DNA of 45,765 bases, taken from the NCBI GenBank assembly GCA_009377635.1, contig WHTR01000002.1:45300-91064 (forward strand), given 5' to 3'. Positions within the stretch are counted from its first letter, which is position 1, and each line of letters begins with the position of its first letter. A model generated the notes under the pieces. The model did not search any database and had not been told where the DNA came from. It saw only the letters and a program-made list of their open reading frames with translations. This document shows positions 23,443 through 31,787 of the stretch, one piece after another. The stretch comes from Chloroflexota bacterium. Its GTDB lineage: Bacteria > Chloroflexota > UBA6077 > SHYK01. The position numbers and the translations under genes were made by a program.

Positions 23443-24754
23443 GACGCACCCGCCGCCCCCTGCGGGGGAGGCGCGATGCTGCGCCAGCTCGCATCGCGGG
23501 GAGCGGGGGGCCAAAATCGGGGTCCAGGGGAGCCGCGTCCTGCCACCGAACGCTCGCCGGAGCCAGCGCGGTGGCGGCGGCGAGCTGATCGTAGGGGACG
23601 GCGGGATTCAGGCCCGGCGGGTCCCCGCCGGCCATACACGCCCGGACCGCGTCCAACATGCTGCGCCGCATGGCGATGACGCCCAGGTCGGAGGGCCCCA
23701 GGTGCTCCACGGCGCGATCGAGGATAGGGCCCTGCGTCTCGTTGACCGCGTGGTCCTGCGTGACGACGCCCTCCAGCCCGGACATGTTCTGCGCTTTCAT
23801 GGCTTCCCGGTCCTGCAGGTACCAGTTGTCGAGATTGCGGACCTTACGATAGCGGGCGTCCACCTGGTGGCCACCCACCCGGATGCGCCAGGGCACGTTG
23901 ACTGGCCCGCCTGGGTCGAAGTAGTACTGGAAGTGCCAGGTGCTGACGTCATCGCGCGGGACCCAGGCGTTCACGATGCGGTCGCCGGCCTGGTCGCTGG
24001 CCCCATAGCCATCTCTCGGCACGGTCGTCCAGAACGGCGCGACGAAATTAATGATCCGGATCAGCTGAGACTCCGGGCCAGCCGGGCGCACCGCCGCGTA
24101 CCGAAAGCCGTACCGCGTCGGTTGGATGTGCTGCTGGGCAGCCAACTCCCGCTCGACCACCCGGTCGGGGTCGATCAGGCCCCACGGGCGGGGCCGATGG
24201 AGGATGGCAGCGTGGGTATGGTCGAGGCCGCCCTCGAGCGCCTGGGCGTAGTTACACTCCTCCAGGATCTTGAAGGCGTGGTACTGGGCGGGCGGCAGCT
24301 TCAGCCACGGGAAATCGGGAAAGACCGGCCGCTTCTCGGGCGGGCCCAGGTAAGCCCACACCACCCCCGCCACCTCCCTGGTGGGGTACGCCACCGCCCG
24401 GACTCGGCCGCTGAGTGTGGATGTGGCAGGCTCGGTTGGCGTATCCACGCAACGGCCGGCCGCATCGTACTTCCAGCCATGGTAGATGCAGCGCAGGCCC
24501 CCGTCCTCGTTGCGAGCCAGGGCCAGGGAGGCGGACCGATGGGGGCAGTGCTCCTGGAGCAAGCCTACCCGCCCCTCCGTATCCCGGAACGCGACCAGGC
24601 GCTCGCCCAGGATCTGCACCCGAGCGGGCGGACCGTCGGCTGCGGGCAGCTCCTCGGAGAGCAAGGCCGGCATCCAGTAGCGACGGATCAGTGCTCCCAT
24701 GGGTGTCCCCAGCCCCACCTGCGTGAGTAGCCTATTGTCCTCGGTGGAAAGCAA
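23429..24754 (-). CDS. Rieske non-haem iron oxygenase, alpha subunit (tandem copy 1)
   Basis: 441 residues, starting with TTG at 24754; the alignment of 'MLSTEDNRLL' with its paralogues and a GAGGG-like site upstream support it. Rieske ligands are 'HCPHRS' and 'CIYHGW'; the iron site is 'LDHTHAAILH'. It is very similar to copy 3 across the domain, including 'NLDNWYLQDREAMK' and 'NETQGPILDR', so these two are probably recent duplicates. It has a longer C-terminal tail rich in Ala, Arg and Pro that overlaps the next gene. It is first in the three-gene oxygenase operon. Confidence 0.87.
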   Translation of the reverse strand: MLSTEDNRLLTQVGLGTPMGALIRRYWMPALLSEELPAADGPPARVQILGERLVAFRDTEGRVGLLQEHCPHRSASLALARNEDGGLRCIYHGWKYDAAGRCVDTPTEPATSTLSGRVRAVAYPTREVAGVVWAYLGPPEKRPVFPDFPWLKLPPAQYHAFKILEECNYAQALEGGLDHTHAAILHRPRPWGLIDPDRVVERELAAQQHIQPTRYGFRYAAVRPAGPESQLIRIINFVAPFWTTVPRDGYGASDQAGDRIVNAWVPRDDVSTWHFQYYFDPGGPVNVPWRIRVGGHQVDARYRKVRNLDNWYLQDREAMKAQNMSGLEGVVTQDHAVNETQGPILDRAVEHLGPSDLGVIAMRRSMLDAVRACMAGGDPPGLNPAVPYDQLAAATALAPASVRWQDAAPLDPDFGPPLPAMRAGAASRLPRRGRRVRHADG

Positions 24755-24849
24755 TTCTCACGCCCTCTGCGACGGCAATCTCGAGTAGGGTTCCTGCGTC
24801 TTGTAGTGTACTCCGCAGAAGCGCCACTCTGAACTCTGGGTGCGCCCTG

Positions 24850-24990
24850 AGATGTTGCGGGCGGCATCGCCACCCGGAGAATGCCCACGCACTGATCGTC
24901 CTCGAGGGGTGGGGCCACTATCAAAAAGAGGAATCACCAGCCTCGGAGCTGCAGGATACGTGCGGAACGTCGTCGCGAGGGGAGAGGATA
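24850..24990 (+). pseudogene. Cupin remnant with internal deletion
   Basis: One plus frame reads 'GRHRHPENAHALIVLEGWGHYQKE', nearly the motif-1 region of the intact cupin at 18,642-19,037 ('GTHQHPENAHALIILEG'). A second frame then reads 'TSLGAAGYVRNVVARG', matching that protein's last residues ('TSVGAGGYVRNVVRG'). About 50 residues between, including cupin motif 2, are gone, with a frame change. This is a dead duplicate in the gap between the Rieske cluster and the SDR gene; nothing else is seen in 24,755-25,050. Confidence 0.75.
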
Positions 24991-25050
24991 CTTCAGCTCA
25001 GAGAGACGTGTCGTGATTAGCGCGAAGAGCGCGCCACCGGCAAGCGGCGT

Positions 25051-25815
25051 CTAGTTGAACGCGGCACCACCGTCGACCACGAGCGTCTGGCCGGTCATGA
25101 AGTCGCTGTCGCTCGAGCATAGAAAGGCCACCGCGCCCACGAGATCCTCGGGCGTCTGGACTCGTTTTATGGAGCGGCTCTGCGAGCGCTGTTCGAAGTA
25201 CTGCATGGTGGCGTCGTCGATCTCATCGAAGCTCTGCGTAAGCCCCGGAGCAACGGCGTTCACGGTGATGTTGTAGTCTCCCAGCTCCCGCGCCAGCACG
25301 CGAGTGAAGCCGATCACTCCGGCCTTCGAGGTGACGTAGTGCGCGAAGCGTGGGGTGCCGTTGAGCACGGTGCCCGAGCTGATGTTCACGATCTTCCCGT
25401 AGCGCTGGCGCCTCATATGCGGGACCACGGCGCGTGCGCAGAGGAACACACCGCGCAGATTGACCGCCATCACACGGTCCCACTCGTCGACGGTGATCTC
25501 CTCGAAGGGACCGCGGGAGACGGCGGGTCGCTGGTACATGGCGGCGTTGTTCACCAAGCCGTCGATACGTCCGAAGCGATCGACCGCTGCCCGGACCAGC
25601 CGCTCAGTCGCAGTGGGGTCGGACACGTCCGCCGCCACCGCCAGCGCATCGAACTCGGCCCCGCGCAACTCCTCTGCGACCGCTTCCGCACGCTGGGCGT
25701 CGATATCGGCGACCACAACGCTGGCGCCCTCGTGCGCCAGCCGCTCACAGTAGGCCCGCCCGATGCCCTGCGCCCCGCCAGTGACGATGATCGCGCGACT
25801 CTGGAGTCGTGACAT
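25051..25815 (-). CDS. SDR family NAD(P)-dependent oxidoreductase
   Basis: ATG 25815 is preferred (GGAG 6 bases upstream) over the track's GTG 25830, giving 254 residues. It is a classical short-chain dehydrogenase: cofactor loop 'TGGAQGIGRA' near residue 11, 'VNNAAMYQ', catalytic Ser in 'NISSGTVL', Y-x3-K in 'HYVTSKAGV', and 'VDGGAAFN' at the C-terminus. An Asp after the second strand ('VVADID') suggests NAD preference. With the Rieske and 3-hydroxyacyl-CoA dehydrogenase neighbours it may oxidise a hydroxylated ring or side-chain intermediate. Confidence 0.9.
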   Translation of the reverse strand: MSRLQSRAIIVTGGAQGIGRAYCERLAHEGASVVVADIDAQRAEAVAEELRGAEFDALAVAADVSDPTATERLVRAAVDRFGRIDGLVNNAAMYQRPAVSRGPFEEITVDEWDRVMAVNLRGVFLCARAVVPHMRRQRYGKIVNISSGTVLNGTPRFAHYVTSKAGVIGFTRVLARELGDYNITVNAVAPGLTQSFDEIDDATMQYFEQRSQSRSIKRVQTPEDLVGAVAFLCSSDSDFMTGQTLVVDGGAAFN

Positions 25816-25925
25816 ATTGGGCTCCTTCACCCTTCCATGTGGGACCCGTCCAGGACATGCCCGTCTGCATCAACGATGCGCATATGCTCTCCCTCTCAGA
25901 GATGACACGCGCGAGCCCGCCTGGG

Positions 25926-26816
25926 TCATTCGAGCGGGTAGGTGCTCCGAATGCGGGCTGCAGCTTTGACCAGCTCGATCATCGCCAAGTCCCGCCGGCG
26001 GAACGCCTCGTCCACGCCGTATTTTGTGTAGTCATAGTTCAGCCCGCTGGTGTTCACCTCGCCGCGCCGGAGCGGCGACATGGGACTGGTGAGGTCGCCG
26101 GAGCGAAGCAGCCCAAAGGTGGAGTACTTGGGGCCCAGGCAATAGAGGGCCGCCGTCTCGATGTCGTCCTTGCTCGCAACGCCCGCGTCGAGCAGCGCCG
26201 CCACCTCTTTTCGAAGCGCCTGCTGCAGCGCATTGATCACGAAGGAGTGCCGGTCCTTGAGGACGCGGAGCGGGACGGATCCCAACGATTCGATGAAGCC
26301 AACGACGGCCTCGAAGGTCTCCGACGAGGTCTTCTCTCCCCGGATCGCCTCGACCACGCGCAGCACGAACGGTGGCTGGAAGAAGTGAATGCCCACGACG
26401 CGCTCCGGCCGCCGGCAGCGCGCCGCGATCTCGCTGGTGGGAATGCCGGAGGCGTTCGAGGCGAGGATCGCATCGTCGCGGGCGAGTCCCTCGACGTTGA
26501 GGAACACCTCCTGCTTCAGATCGAGCCGCTCCGGCACCGCCTCGATCATCAGGTCCGCATCGGCCGCGGCGTCGCGAAGGTCCGCGGCCGGGCGAACCCT
26601 GGCCGTGGCGGCGTCCGCCTGAGCTCGGGTGATCTCCTCTGCCTCGACCAGCACGTCGAGGTTTCGCCGCACGCGCCGCAGCGAGCGGTCGAGGATCTCC
26701 CGCGAGAGGTCCGATATGGCAACCGGGTAGCCAGCCAGCGCGCAGACGGTTGAGATGTTGGACCCCATCTCTCCCGCCCCCACGATCGCGACGCGCTCAA
26801 TGCCTTCTGCGTTCAC
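25926..26816 (-). CDS. 3-hydroxyacyl-CoA dehydrogenase family protein
   Basis: 296 residues from GTG 26816, with AGGAGGAAG just upstream. The NAD-binding loop is 'IVGAGEMGSNI' near residue 10, followed by 'AVISDLS'-type strand/helix and 'ADLMIEAVPERLDLKQEVF'. 'ASNASGIPTSEIA' and 'VVGIHFFQPP' carry the catalytic Ser/His region of 3HCDH enzymes. The C-terminal dimerisation domain follows ('FVINALQQALRKEV'). It would oxidise a 3-hydroxyacyl-CoA or similar hydroxy acid with NAD. It lies about 110 bp upstream of the SDR gene on the same strand. Confidence 0.88.
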   Translation of the reverse strand: MNAEGIERVAIVGAGEMGSNISTVCALAGYPVAISDLSREILDRSLRRVRRNLDVLVEAEEITRAQADAATARVRPAADLRDAAADADLMIEAVPERLDLKQEVFLNVEGLARDDAILASNASGIPTSEIAARCRRPERVVGIHFFQPPFVLRVVEAIRGEKTSSETFEAVVGFIESLGSVPLRVLKDRHSFVINALQQALRKEVAALLDAGVASKDDIETAALYCLGPKYSTFGLLRSGDLTSPMSPLRRGEVNTSGLNYDYTKYGVDEAFRRRDLAMIELVKAAARIRSTYPLE

Positions 26817-26994
26817 GTTCTTCCTCCTCGCGTACGGTCAGGGCCGCCACTCCCAGCGATAAAGCTGTACCACCTCAGGCGCCCGTGGTGTGCAGCCCGG
26901 GGAAGGTGGCCACGGCCTCCCCGTCCCGCATAGGAGCACGCGTCATGCCAGGCGCTTGGGTTGCACCACGGTCCTGCTCGGTGGACGGGCGCGC

Positions 26995-27184
26995 TTAGGA
27001 GCCGGCTGGGGCGAGCCCGTAGAAGCGCTCCGCGTTTCCATGCAGGATCGCCTCCTTGTCCGCGCTGGTGAGATCCTCCAGATCGACGAGCTCGTTGATA
27101 TCTACCTTAAGGAAGGAACTTGGCGATGCCCTGGTTGTCTTCGATGACGTGCCCATCGCCGTCGATGATCCGAGTCGCTGGCAT
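26995..27184 (-). pseudogene. Amidohydrolase reduced to its first 25 and last roughly 38 residues
   Basis: From ATG 27184 the frame reads 'TRIIDGDGHVIEDNQGIAKFL', the usual Amidohydro_2 start with its D-x-H motif, then hits TAA. Another frame immediately continues 'INELVDLEDLTSADKEAIL' and 'GNAERFYGLAPAGS', the normal end of the same family, ending with TAA at 26,995-26,997. Both ends closely resemble the intact gene at 28,779-29,864 ('DGDGHIQED' and 'DDKEAILARNAERFYG'). Some 300 codons between have been deleted. Confidence 0.82.
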
Positions 27185-27196
27185 GGTTGCGCCTCC

Positions 27197-28330
27197 TCAC
27201 ACCCGATAGAACCGGGCGGCGTTGCCCCCCAGGAGCTTCTCCTTCACGCTGGCCGAAATGTCCTGGCGCAGCATCAGCTTGTCCACGAACTGCTCATCCG
27301 CGGATGCATCGCCATGGGGATAGTCCGTCGACATCATCAGCCCGTCTTCCCCCAAATGCTGCAGGAGATGGGGAAGGTCCTCGTCCGCCTCGAAGGTCAC
27401 AAAGGCCCTGCCTTCCCGGAACCACTCCGCCGGGTCCCGATACAGCTCGCGGTCGATGCCGCGCGCCCTCGGTTGCCTTGCCCCCTTGCCGCGGATCACG
27501 GTGGGCGGTTGGTAATGGCGCCGCAGCTGGTTGATCACGTAGGGCACCCACTGCGCGCCGGATTCGATGAATCCGACCCGCAGCTCGGGGAACCGACTCA
27601 GCAGGCCGGAGGCCATGATGTGGACAAAGCCCCAGATCACCGGAATGGTCGCCGAGCAAAAGAAGGCGTTCTTGGTGAAGAGCTGGGTCGCTGCAGGCGC
27701 GCCCCAACCCAGGTGCACGCATACCGGCAGGTCCTGCTCGCTCGCAGCCTCGTGCACCGGGAAGAAGCTGGGGTCATCGAGCTGGCGGTCGAAGATGACG
27801 CCCATGGTATAGATCGCCGAGGCTCCGAGCTCACTGGCCCGGCGGACCTCGGCCACGGCCGCCTCTGGATCCCGCCAGGGCACGCACGCTGCCCACAGGA
27901 GGCGGCCGTGAGACCTGGCGCAGGCGGCCCCCAGGTAGTTGTTGTACGCATGGTAGAGCGCGGCCTCCAGACGCACGTCCTCGGCGATGGACTCCAGGAA
28001 GAGGGTTGGATAGACAACCTGCCGCTCAATGCCGAACTCGTCCATCCCCTGCAGGCGCTCCTCGACGTTCTCCAGGGTCTGGCCGCCGATCGTCGCCCGT
28101 CGCGACGCGGCGGCTGGGCTGCCCGGAAAGCTCGGGGGGAAGGTCAGCCCACGCCCGGAGAACCGGGGCGCCACCTTGCCCTCGATGATCCACGCCCGGT
28201 TCGAGTCCCCCGAGTCCGCGTCGAGCGGCAAGGTCGTGGCAACCGGTCGCCGCGGATAAAACTCCTCCTCCACGTTGGCGAACATCGCCTCCGATTCCCA
28301 GATGTGACCATCGGCATCCAGAATTCCCAC
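27197..28330 (-). CDS. Amidohydro_2 family metal-dependent hydrolase
   Basis: GTG 28330, with AGGAGG 7 bases upstream, gives 377 residues beginning 'MGILDADGHIWE' with the D-x-H metal motif at the N-terminus; the track start at 28432 is unlikely. Further ligands are 'VCVHLGWG' and 'LMMSTDYPHGD', the C-terminal Asp motif. 'GLLSRFPELRVGFIESG' is typical. The superfamily includes decarboxylases and C-C or C-N hydrolases of aromatic and keto acids. It has a relic paralogue immediately downstream and another at 18.3 kb. The substrate is unknown, but the Rieske neighbours suggest ring-cleavage chemistry. Confidence 0.85.
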   Translation of the reverse strand: MGILDADGHIWESEAMFANVEEEFYPRRPVATTLPLDADSGDSNRAWIIEGKVAPRFSGRGLTFPPSFPGSPAAASRRATIGGQTLENVEERLQGMDEFGIERQVVYPTLFLESIAEDVRLEAALYHAYNNYLGAACARSHGRLLWAACVPWRDPEAAVAEVRRASELGASAIYTMGVIFDRQLDDPSFFPVHEAASEQDLPVCVHLGWGAPAATQLFTKNAFFCSATIPVIWGFVHIMASGLLSRFPELRVGFIESGAQWVPYVINQLRRHYQPPTVIRGKGARQPRARGIDRELYRDPAEWFREGRAFVTFEADEDLPHLLQHLGEDGLMMSTDYPHGDASADEQFVDKLMLRQDISASVKEKLLGGNAARFYRV

Positions 28331-28778
28331 GACACTCCTCCTGGAAACCGCTATGCTCGCTCGACGAGCACCACGGCCGATGAGAATGCCCGTTCCCGAG
28401 GGGCCGGCCCCCGAACGGGTCTTCGCCGCCACGAGTATAGCGCTCGGTATCCGTTAGTTGCTATTGGTTGAACAAAGGCACATATCCGAATAGGTGTGCA
28501 ATCGCAGCGCCGAGATCCGGAAAGTCGAAGGCCAGATCGACCCTCGGCCCCTGACGGACTGTCTGCCAGAAGGTCCCAAAGCTCGCGCGCTCGAGTTGCT
28601 GAAGATTGGCAGGCTCGCTTACCATTCCGAGCCAGTAGAGCTGGGGCCGGGTGTTGCGAACATAATTGAGATGTTTCGACGTCAGTGCTATTTCAAGGGA
28701 AAATCTATTGGACTGGCAGTCGCCTCTGACATATGGTTGGGTACGAAAGTCTGCATCCAAGCTGGGAGGTACCGATCA
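28331..28778. other. Divergent intergenic region between two amidohydrolases
   Basis: Lower GC than the flanks, containing the leaders of both divergent amidohydrolase genes. The 99-residue minus ORF at 28,461-28,760 has no ribosome-binding site and no family I recognise, so I do not call it as a gene. It could be a remnant of an inserted segment. Confidence 0.45.
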
Positions 28779-29864
28779 GTGGCTATTCACGTCACTACCA
28801 AGATCGTCGACGGCGACGGACACATTCAGGAAGACGGGCCGGGGATTCTCTCCCACCTGGCTTCGCCCTATCGCGAGATCGCCGAGGGCCGCGGCTCCCT
28901 CTTTCCACCGCTTGACCATCTCCACGCGGGCCGCGCCGTGGAGACGCCCCCAACCCGGGATCGGCGACCTGTGGTCGGGCCCGAGGGCTGGCTCGCCTTC
29001 CTCGACGATGTCGGCATCGAATGGACAGTGCTCTACCCCACCGCCGCGCTGGCTTACGGCAAGATCGTCAGCCTCGACTACGCCGTCGCGGTGACGCGCG
29101 CCTACAACGACTGGCTTCACGAGACGTACCTACAGGTCAATCCGCGATTCAAGGGGATGGCGATCGTTCCGATGCAGGACCCCGACGAAGCCGTGAAGGA
29201 GCTACGGCGCGCGGTGACGGAGCTCGGGATGCAGGGGGCGATGTTGCCCTCCAACGGATTGGCTCTCCCGCTTGGCTCGAAAGCGTACTGGCCTATCTAC
29301 GCCGAGGCCGAGCGGCTCGGCTGCTGCATAGCCGTCCACGGCGGCTGCCACGACCGCTTCGGCATGGACCATCTCAACATGTACGTGCCAGTCCACGCGC
29401 TCGGCCACTCGTGGGGCCTCACCATCAGCTGTGCGAGCATTGTCTACAACGGCATCTTCGACCGCTTCCCGGGCATTCACATTGCTTTCCTGGAGGGCGG
29501 CATCGCCTGGCTGCTCCTGTGCCTCGAACGATTCCACTCCTCACACGAGACGCATTTCCAATACATGCCGGCGGGCCAACTTGGCCCACGAGAAGGCGAG
29601 CGTCCCGACAAATACATCATCAAGCAGATCAAAGAGGGCCGCTTCTTCATCGGGTGCGAGACCGAGGAGCTGACGATGCCATTCGCCCTCAAGGTGGTTG
29701 GGAACGAGCCATTCCTGTACTCGTCCGACTTTCCGCACGAGGTCACCAACCAGAGCTGCAAGCACGACATCGAGGATCTGCTCGAGGGCGACGAGCTCAA
29801 CCAGGATGACAAGGAGGCGATCTTGGCGCGCAACGCGGAGCGCTTCTACGGCTGGGGAGGCTGA
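28779..29864 (+). CDS. Amidohydro_2 family metal-dependent hydrolase
   Basis: GTG 28779 (GGGAGG about 9 bases upstream) places the metal motif 'IVDGDGHIQED' at residue 9 and gives 361 residues; the track's 28494 start adds unrelated sequence. Other expected features: 'CIAVHGGCH' (metal-ligand His), 'IFDRFPGIHIAFLEGG' and 'FLYSSDFPHEV' (Asp). 'SCKHDIEDLL' and 'KEAILARNAERFYGWGG' close the fold. It is a complete member of the ACMSD-like amidohydrolase family, likely a Zn-dependent decarboxylase or hydrolase. It converges on the coxS-like gene with an 80-bp gap. Confidence 0.87.
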   Translation: MAIHVTTKIVDGDGHIQEDGPGILSHLASPYREIAEGRGSLFPPLDHLHAGRAVETPPTRDRRPVVGPEGWLAFLDDVGIEWTVLYPTAALAYGKIVSLDYAVAVTRAYNDWLHETYLQVNPRFKGMAIVPMQDPDEAVKELRRAVTELGMQGAMLPSNGLALPLGSKAYWPIYAEAERLGCCIAVHGGCHDRFGMDHLNMYVPVHALGHSWGLTISCASIVYNGIFDRFPGIHIAFLEGGIAWLLLCLERFHSSHETHFQYMPAGQLGPREGERPDKYIIKQIKEGRFFIGCETEELTMPFALKVVGNEPFLYSSDFPHEVTNQSCKHDIEDLLEGDELNQDDKEAILARNAERFYGWGG

Positions 29865-29943
29865 GCGAGCGGACCAGTGGAGGCAGGCTGCAGCCAGAGC
29901 TCGCAGAACCCGGCGCAACGCTGCCGACTATGTTGTGGTCATC

Positions 29944-30453
29944 TCAACCCCGCCTCGTGCGGGTCGACGCGTCTCGAATCGCGGCGGCGATGGCCGCGTA
30001 GCAGCCGCAGCGGCAGATGTTTCCACTCATCCAGTCAGCGATCTCCTCTTGGGACGGGGAGGAGTTGTGTAACAGCAACCCCTTCGCCGCCATGATTTGA
30101 CCAGAGGTGCAGTAGCCACACTGGAAACCCATGTGCCGAATAAAGGCCGCCTGGATCGGGTCCGGGCTATCCTCCGACCCGAGCCCTTCGATGGTCGTGA
30201 CCGACTTGCCGTTCGTCTCGAAGGCGAGGTGGCTGCAAGAGCTGGTGGGCGCCCCGTCGACGAGGACCGTGCACGCCCCGCAGACCTGGGATTCGCACGA
30301 CCGCTTGGTGCCGGTCAAGCCGAGTCGCCGCCGCAAGAGGTCGAGCAGGACCTCTTCGACCGGAACGTCGCCGGACCAGACCCGGCCGTTTACCGTGAGC
30401 TGCAGCGCAACCGTTTCCAGCGTGGCGATGCCCTCGCTCGATGCTTCCATCAT
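29944..30453 (-). CDS. Molybdenum hydroxylase [2Fe-2S] subunit (CoxS-like)
   Basis: ATG 30453 overlaps the FAD-subunit stop (ATGA), giving 169 residues. The N-terminal plant-type ferredoxin cluster is held by 'CESQVCGAC' plus a later Cys. The second cluster sits in the all-helical domain: 'CGYCTSGQ' and 'NICRCGCYAAI'. The motif has Gly and Cys where CODH-type subunits have 'CRCTGY', closer to the aldehyde/isoquinoline oxidoreductase style. It transfers electrons from the Mo centre to FAD. It is the last gene of the coxL-G-M-S-ordered operon. Confidence 0.9.
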   Translation of the reverse strand: MMEASSEGIATLETVALQLTVNGRVWSGDVPVEEVLLDLLRRRLGLTGTKRSCESQVCGACTVLVDGAPTSSCSHLAFETNGKSVTTIEGLGSEDSPDPIQAAFIRHMGFQCGYCTSGQIMAAKGLLLHNSSPSQEEIADWMSGNICRCGCYAAIAAAIRDASTRTRRG

Positions 30454-31322
30454 GACTCCGCGGCTTCGTTGGTATGCGCGGCCTCGCCGATTGCGCGGCC
30501 GAGCAGGACGCACGCGACGTGTATCTTGTACTCAGCGGACCCGAGCAGGTCGTCGACGGGCTCGAGGAGCTCGGTGAGGATGGGGCCGTATTCGCGGCCG
30601 ACGCGGGTCGCCTCGTCGACTCCGAGGCCGGTGACGCGCGTCTCGAGATCGCGGAGACGGATCGTCCGCGCGCCCACGCAGCCCACCGCCAGCCGGGCCT
30701 CGGCAATTCGCCCCTCCGCAGCGCGCACGCCGCTAGCTACGTTGACGGTCGGACGATGGTACCGCTCGATGCGGAGGAACGCCTGGCCAAATCCGGTCGG
30801 GAGCGGCTCCGCCTCAACGCCAGTCAGAATCTCGTCCGGCTGGATCGCGGTCTCGAAGGTCCCGACCAGGAAATCGTCCACCGGCAGGCGCCGCTCGCCG
30901 GCCGTGCACGAGAGCACCACCTGGGCGTCGTGCACCAGCAACGGCGCCTCGGGGTCGGAGTGGGGGTCCGCGAAGCAGAGGTTGCCGCCGATGGTGCCCT
31001 GATTGCGCACTCGGATGTTGCCGATGGTCCCCGCCGACTGGGCCAGGGTTGGGAGACGTTGGCGAACAATGGGGTCGCGCTCGACTTGTGAATGCGTCGT
31101 TGCGGCGCCGATGCGCGCGACCGTGCCGTCCCAGGTGACGCCGTGCAGTGATGGGATCCCCTTCACGTTCACGAGGTAGTCCGTCTGGAGGATGCCGTGC
31201 CGCATCAGCAGGACCAACTCGGCGCCGCCGGCATAGACTCGGGCCTGGTCGCCGAGACGCCTGAGCTCCGCGGATGCCTCCATGGCGGTCGTCGGCTCGA
31301 GCAGGCGGAATGGTCTAAGCAT
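30450..31322 (-). CDS. Molybdenum hydroxylase FAD-binding subunit (CoxM-like)
   Basis: ATG 31322 ('MLRPFRLLEPTTAMEA') overlaps the end of the coxG-like gene by 8 bp and gives 290 residues, the normal length. FAD-binding signatures are 'VYAGGAELVLLMRHG' near residue 31 and 'TIGNIRVRNQGTIGGNL' near residue 99, followed by the CO-dehydrogenase flavoprotein C-terminal domain. In the usual motif 'AGGTDLL', Glu replaces Thr-Asp ('AGGAEL'), within family variation. It passes electrons from the [2Fe-2S] subunit to the final acceptor. Confidence 0.9.
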   Translation of the reverse strand: MLRPFRLLEPTTAMEASAELRRLGDQARVYAGGAELVLLMRHGILQTDYLVNVKGIPSLHGVTWDGTVARIGAATTHSQVERDPIVRQRLPTLAQSAGTIGNIRVRNQGTIGGNLCFADPHSDPEAPLLVHDAQVVLSCTAGERRLPVDDFLVGTFETAIQPDEILTGVEAEPLPTGFGQAFLRIERYHRPTVNVASGVRAAEGRIAEARLAVGCVGARTIRLRDLETRVTGLGVDEATRVGREYGPILTELLEPVDDLLGSAEYKIHVACVLLGRAIGEAAHTNEAAES

Positions 31323-31785
31323 CTGCCACGCCGGACGGCTGGATGCACGCAGCGCGGGTGTTCTCACCGAACTGCTTCATGATCTCATTCATCTTGCGCT
31401 TCATGGCGAACTGGCCGAGGCTCGCGACTTTTCCGAGCACCTCGACGTCACCCGTGACGTCCAGGCTCGTCTCGGTGGTCGAAACAGGCCGGAGGCCGAT
31501 CTCTAGCCATAGACGCTGGGTTGCGCCCAGCACCGTATCCTTGCCGATCGCTCGCAGTCGGATGCGATCCGGCGCGTGGACCTCCTCGACGGTGACTTCC
31601 AGCTCCGCCTCGATCTGAAAGGGCCCGATCTGGTCCACCATGTGGGCTCGATATGCTCGGCCAGGCTCGATCGTCATCACACGCTCGCATCCGGGGAGGC
31701 ATGCGGCCAACCGCTCGGTCTGCCACACGAAGTTCCAGACGTGGTCCTGGCTGGCTGGAATGAGCACTCGCTCCTCGATGCGCAC
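31315..31785 (-). CDS. SRPBCC protein, CoxG-like
   Basis: GTG 31785 follows the coxL stop by 2 bp and gives 156 residues; the track start at 31908 lies inside coxL. The protein has the START/Bet v1-like fold of CoxG: 'VLIPASQDHVWNFVWQTERLAACLPGCE', then 'GPFQIEAELEVTVEEV' and 'VTGDVEVLGKVASLGQF.MKRKMNEIM'. In CO dehydrogenase operons CoxG helps attach the enzyme to the membrane. Here it is placed between the Mo and FAD subunits, so it probably serves this enzyme. Confidence 0.87.
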   Translation of the reverse strand: MRIEERVLIPASQDHVWNFVWQTERLAACLPGCERVMTIEPGRAYRAHMVDQIGPFQIEAELEVTVEEVHAPDRIRLRAIGKDTVLGATQRLWLEIGLRPVSTTETSLDVTGDVEVLGKVASLGQFAMKRKMNEIMKQFGENTRAACIQPSGVADA

Positions 31786-31787
31786 GG

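Noticed and set aside
23267-24730. 487-residue plus-strand ORF
   Set aside because: Shadow of the tandem Rieske genes; its composition lacks any domain.
28461-28760. 99-residue minus-strand ORF in the amidohydrolase intergenic region
   Set aside because: No ribosome-binding site and no recognisable family; kept only as a comment.
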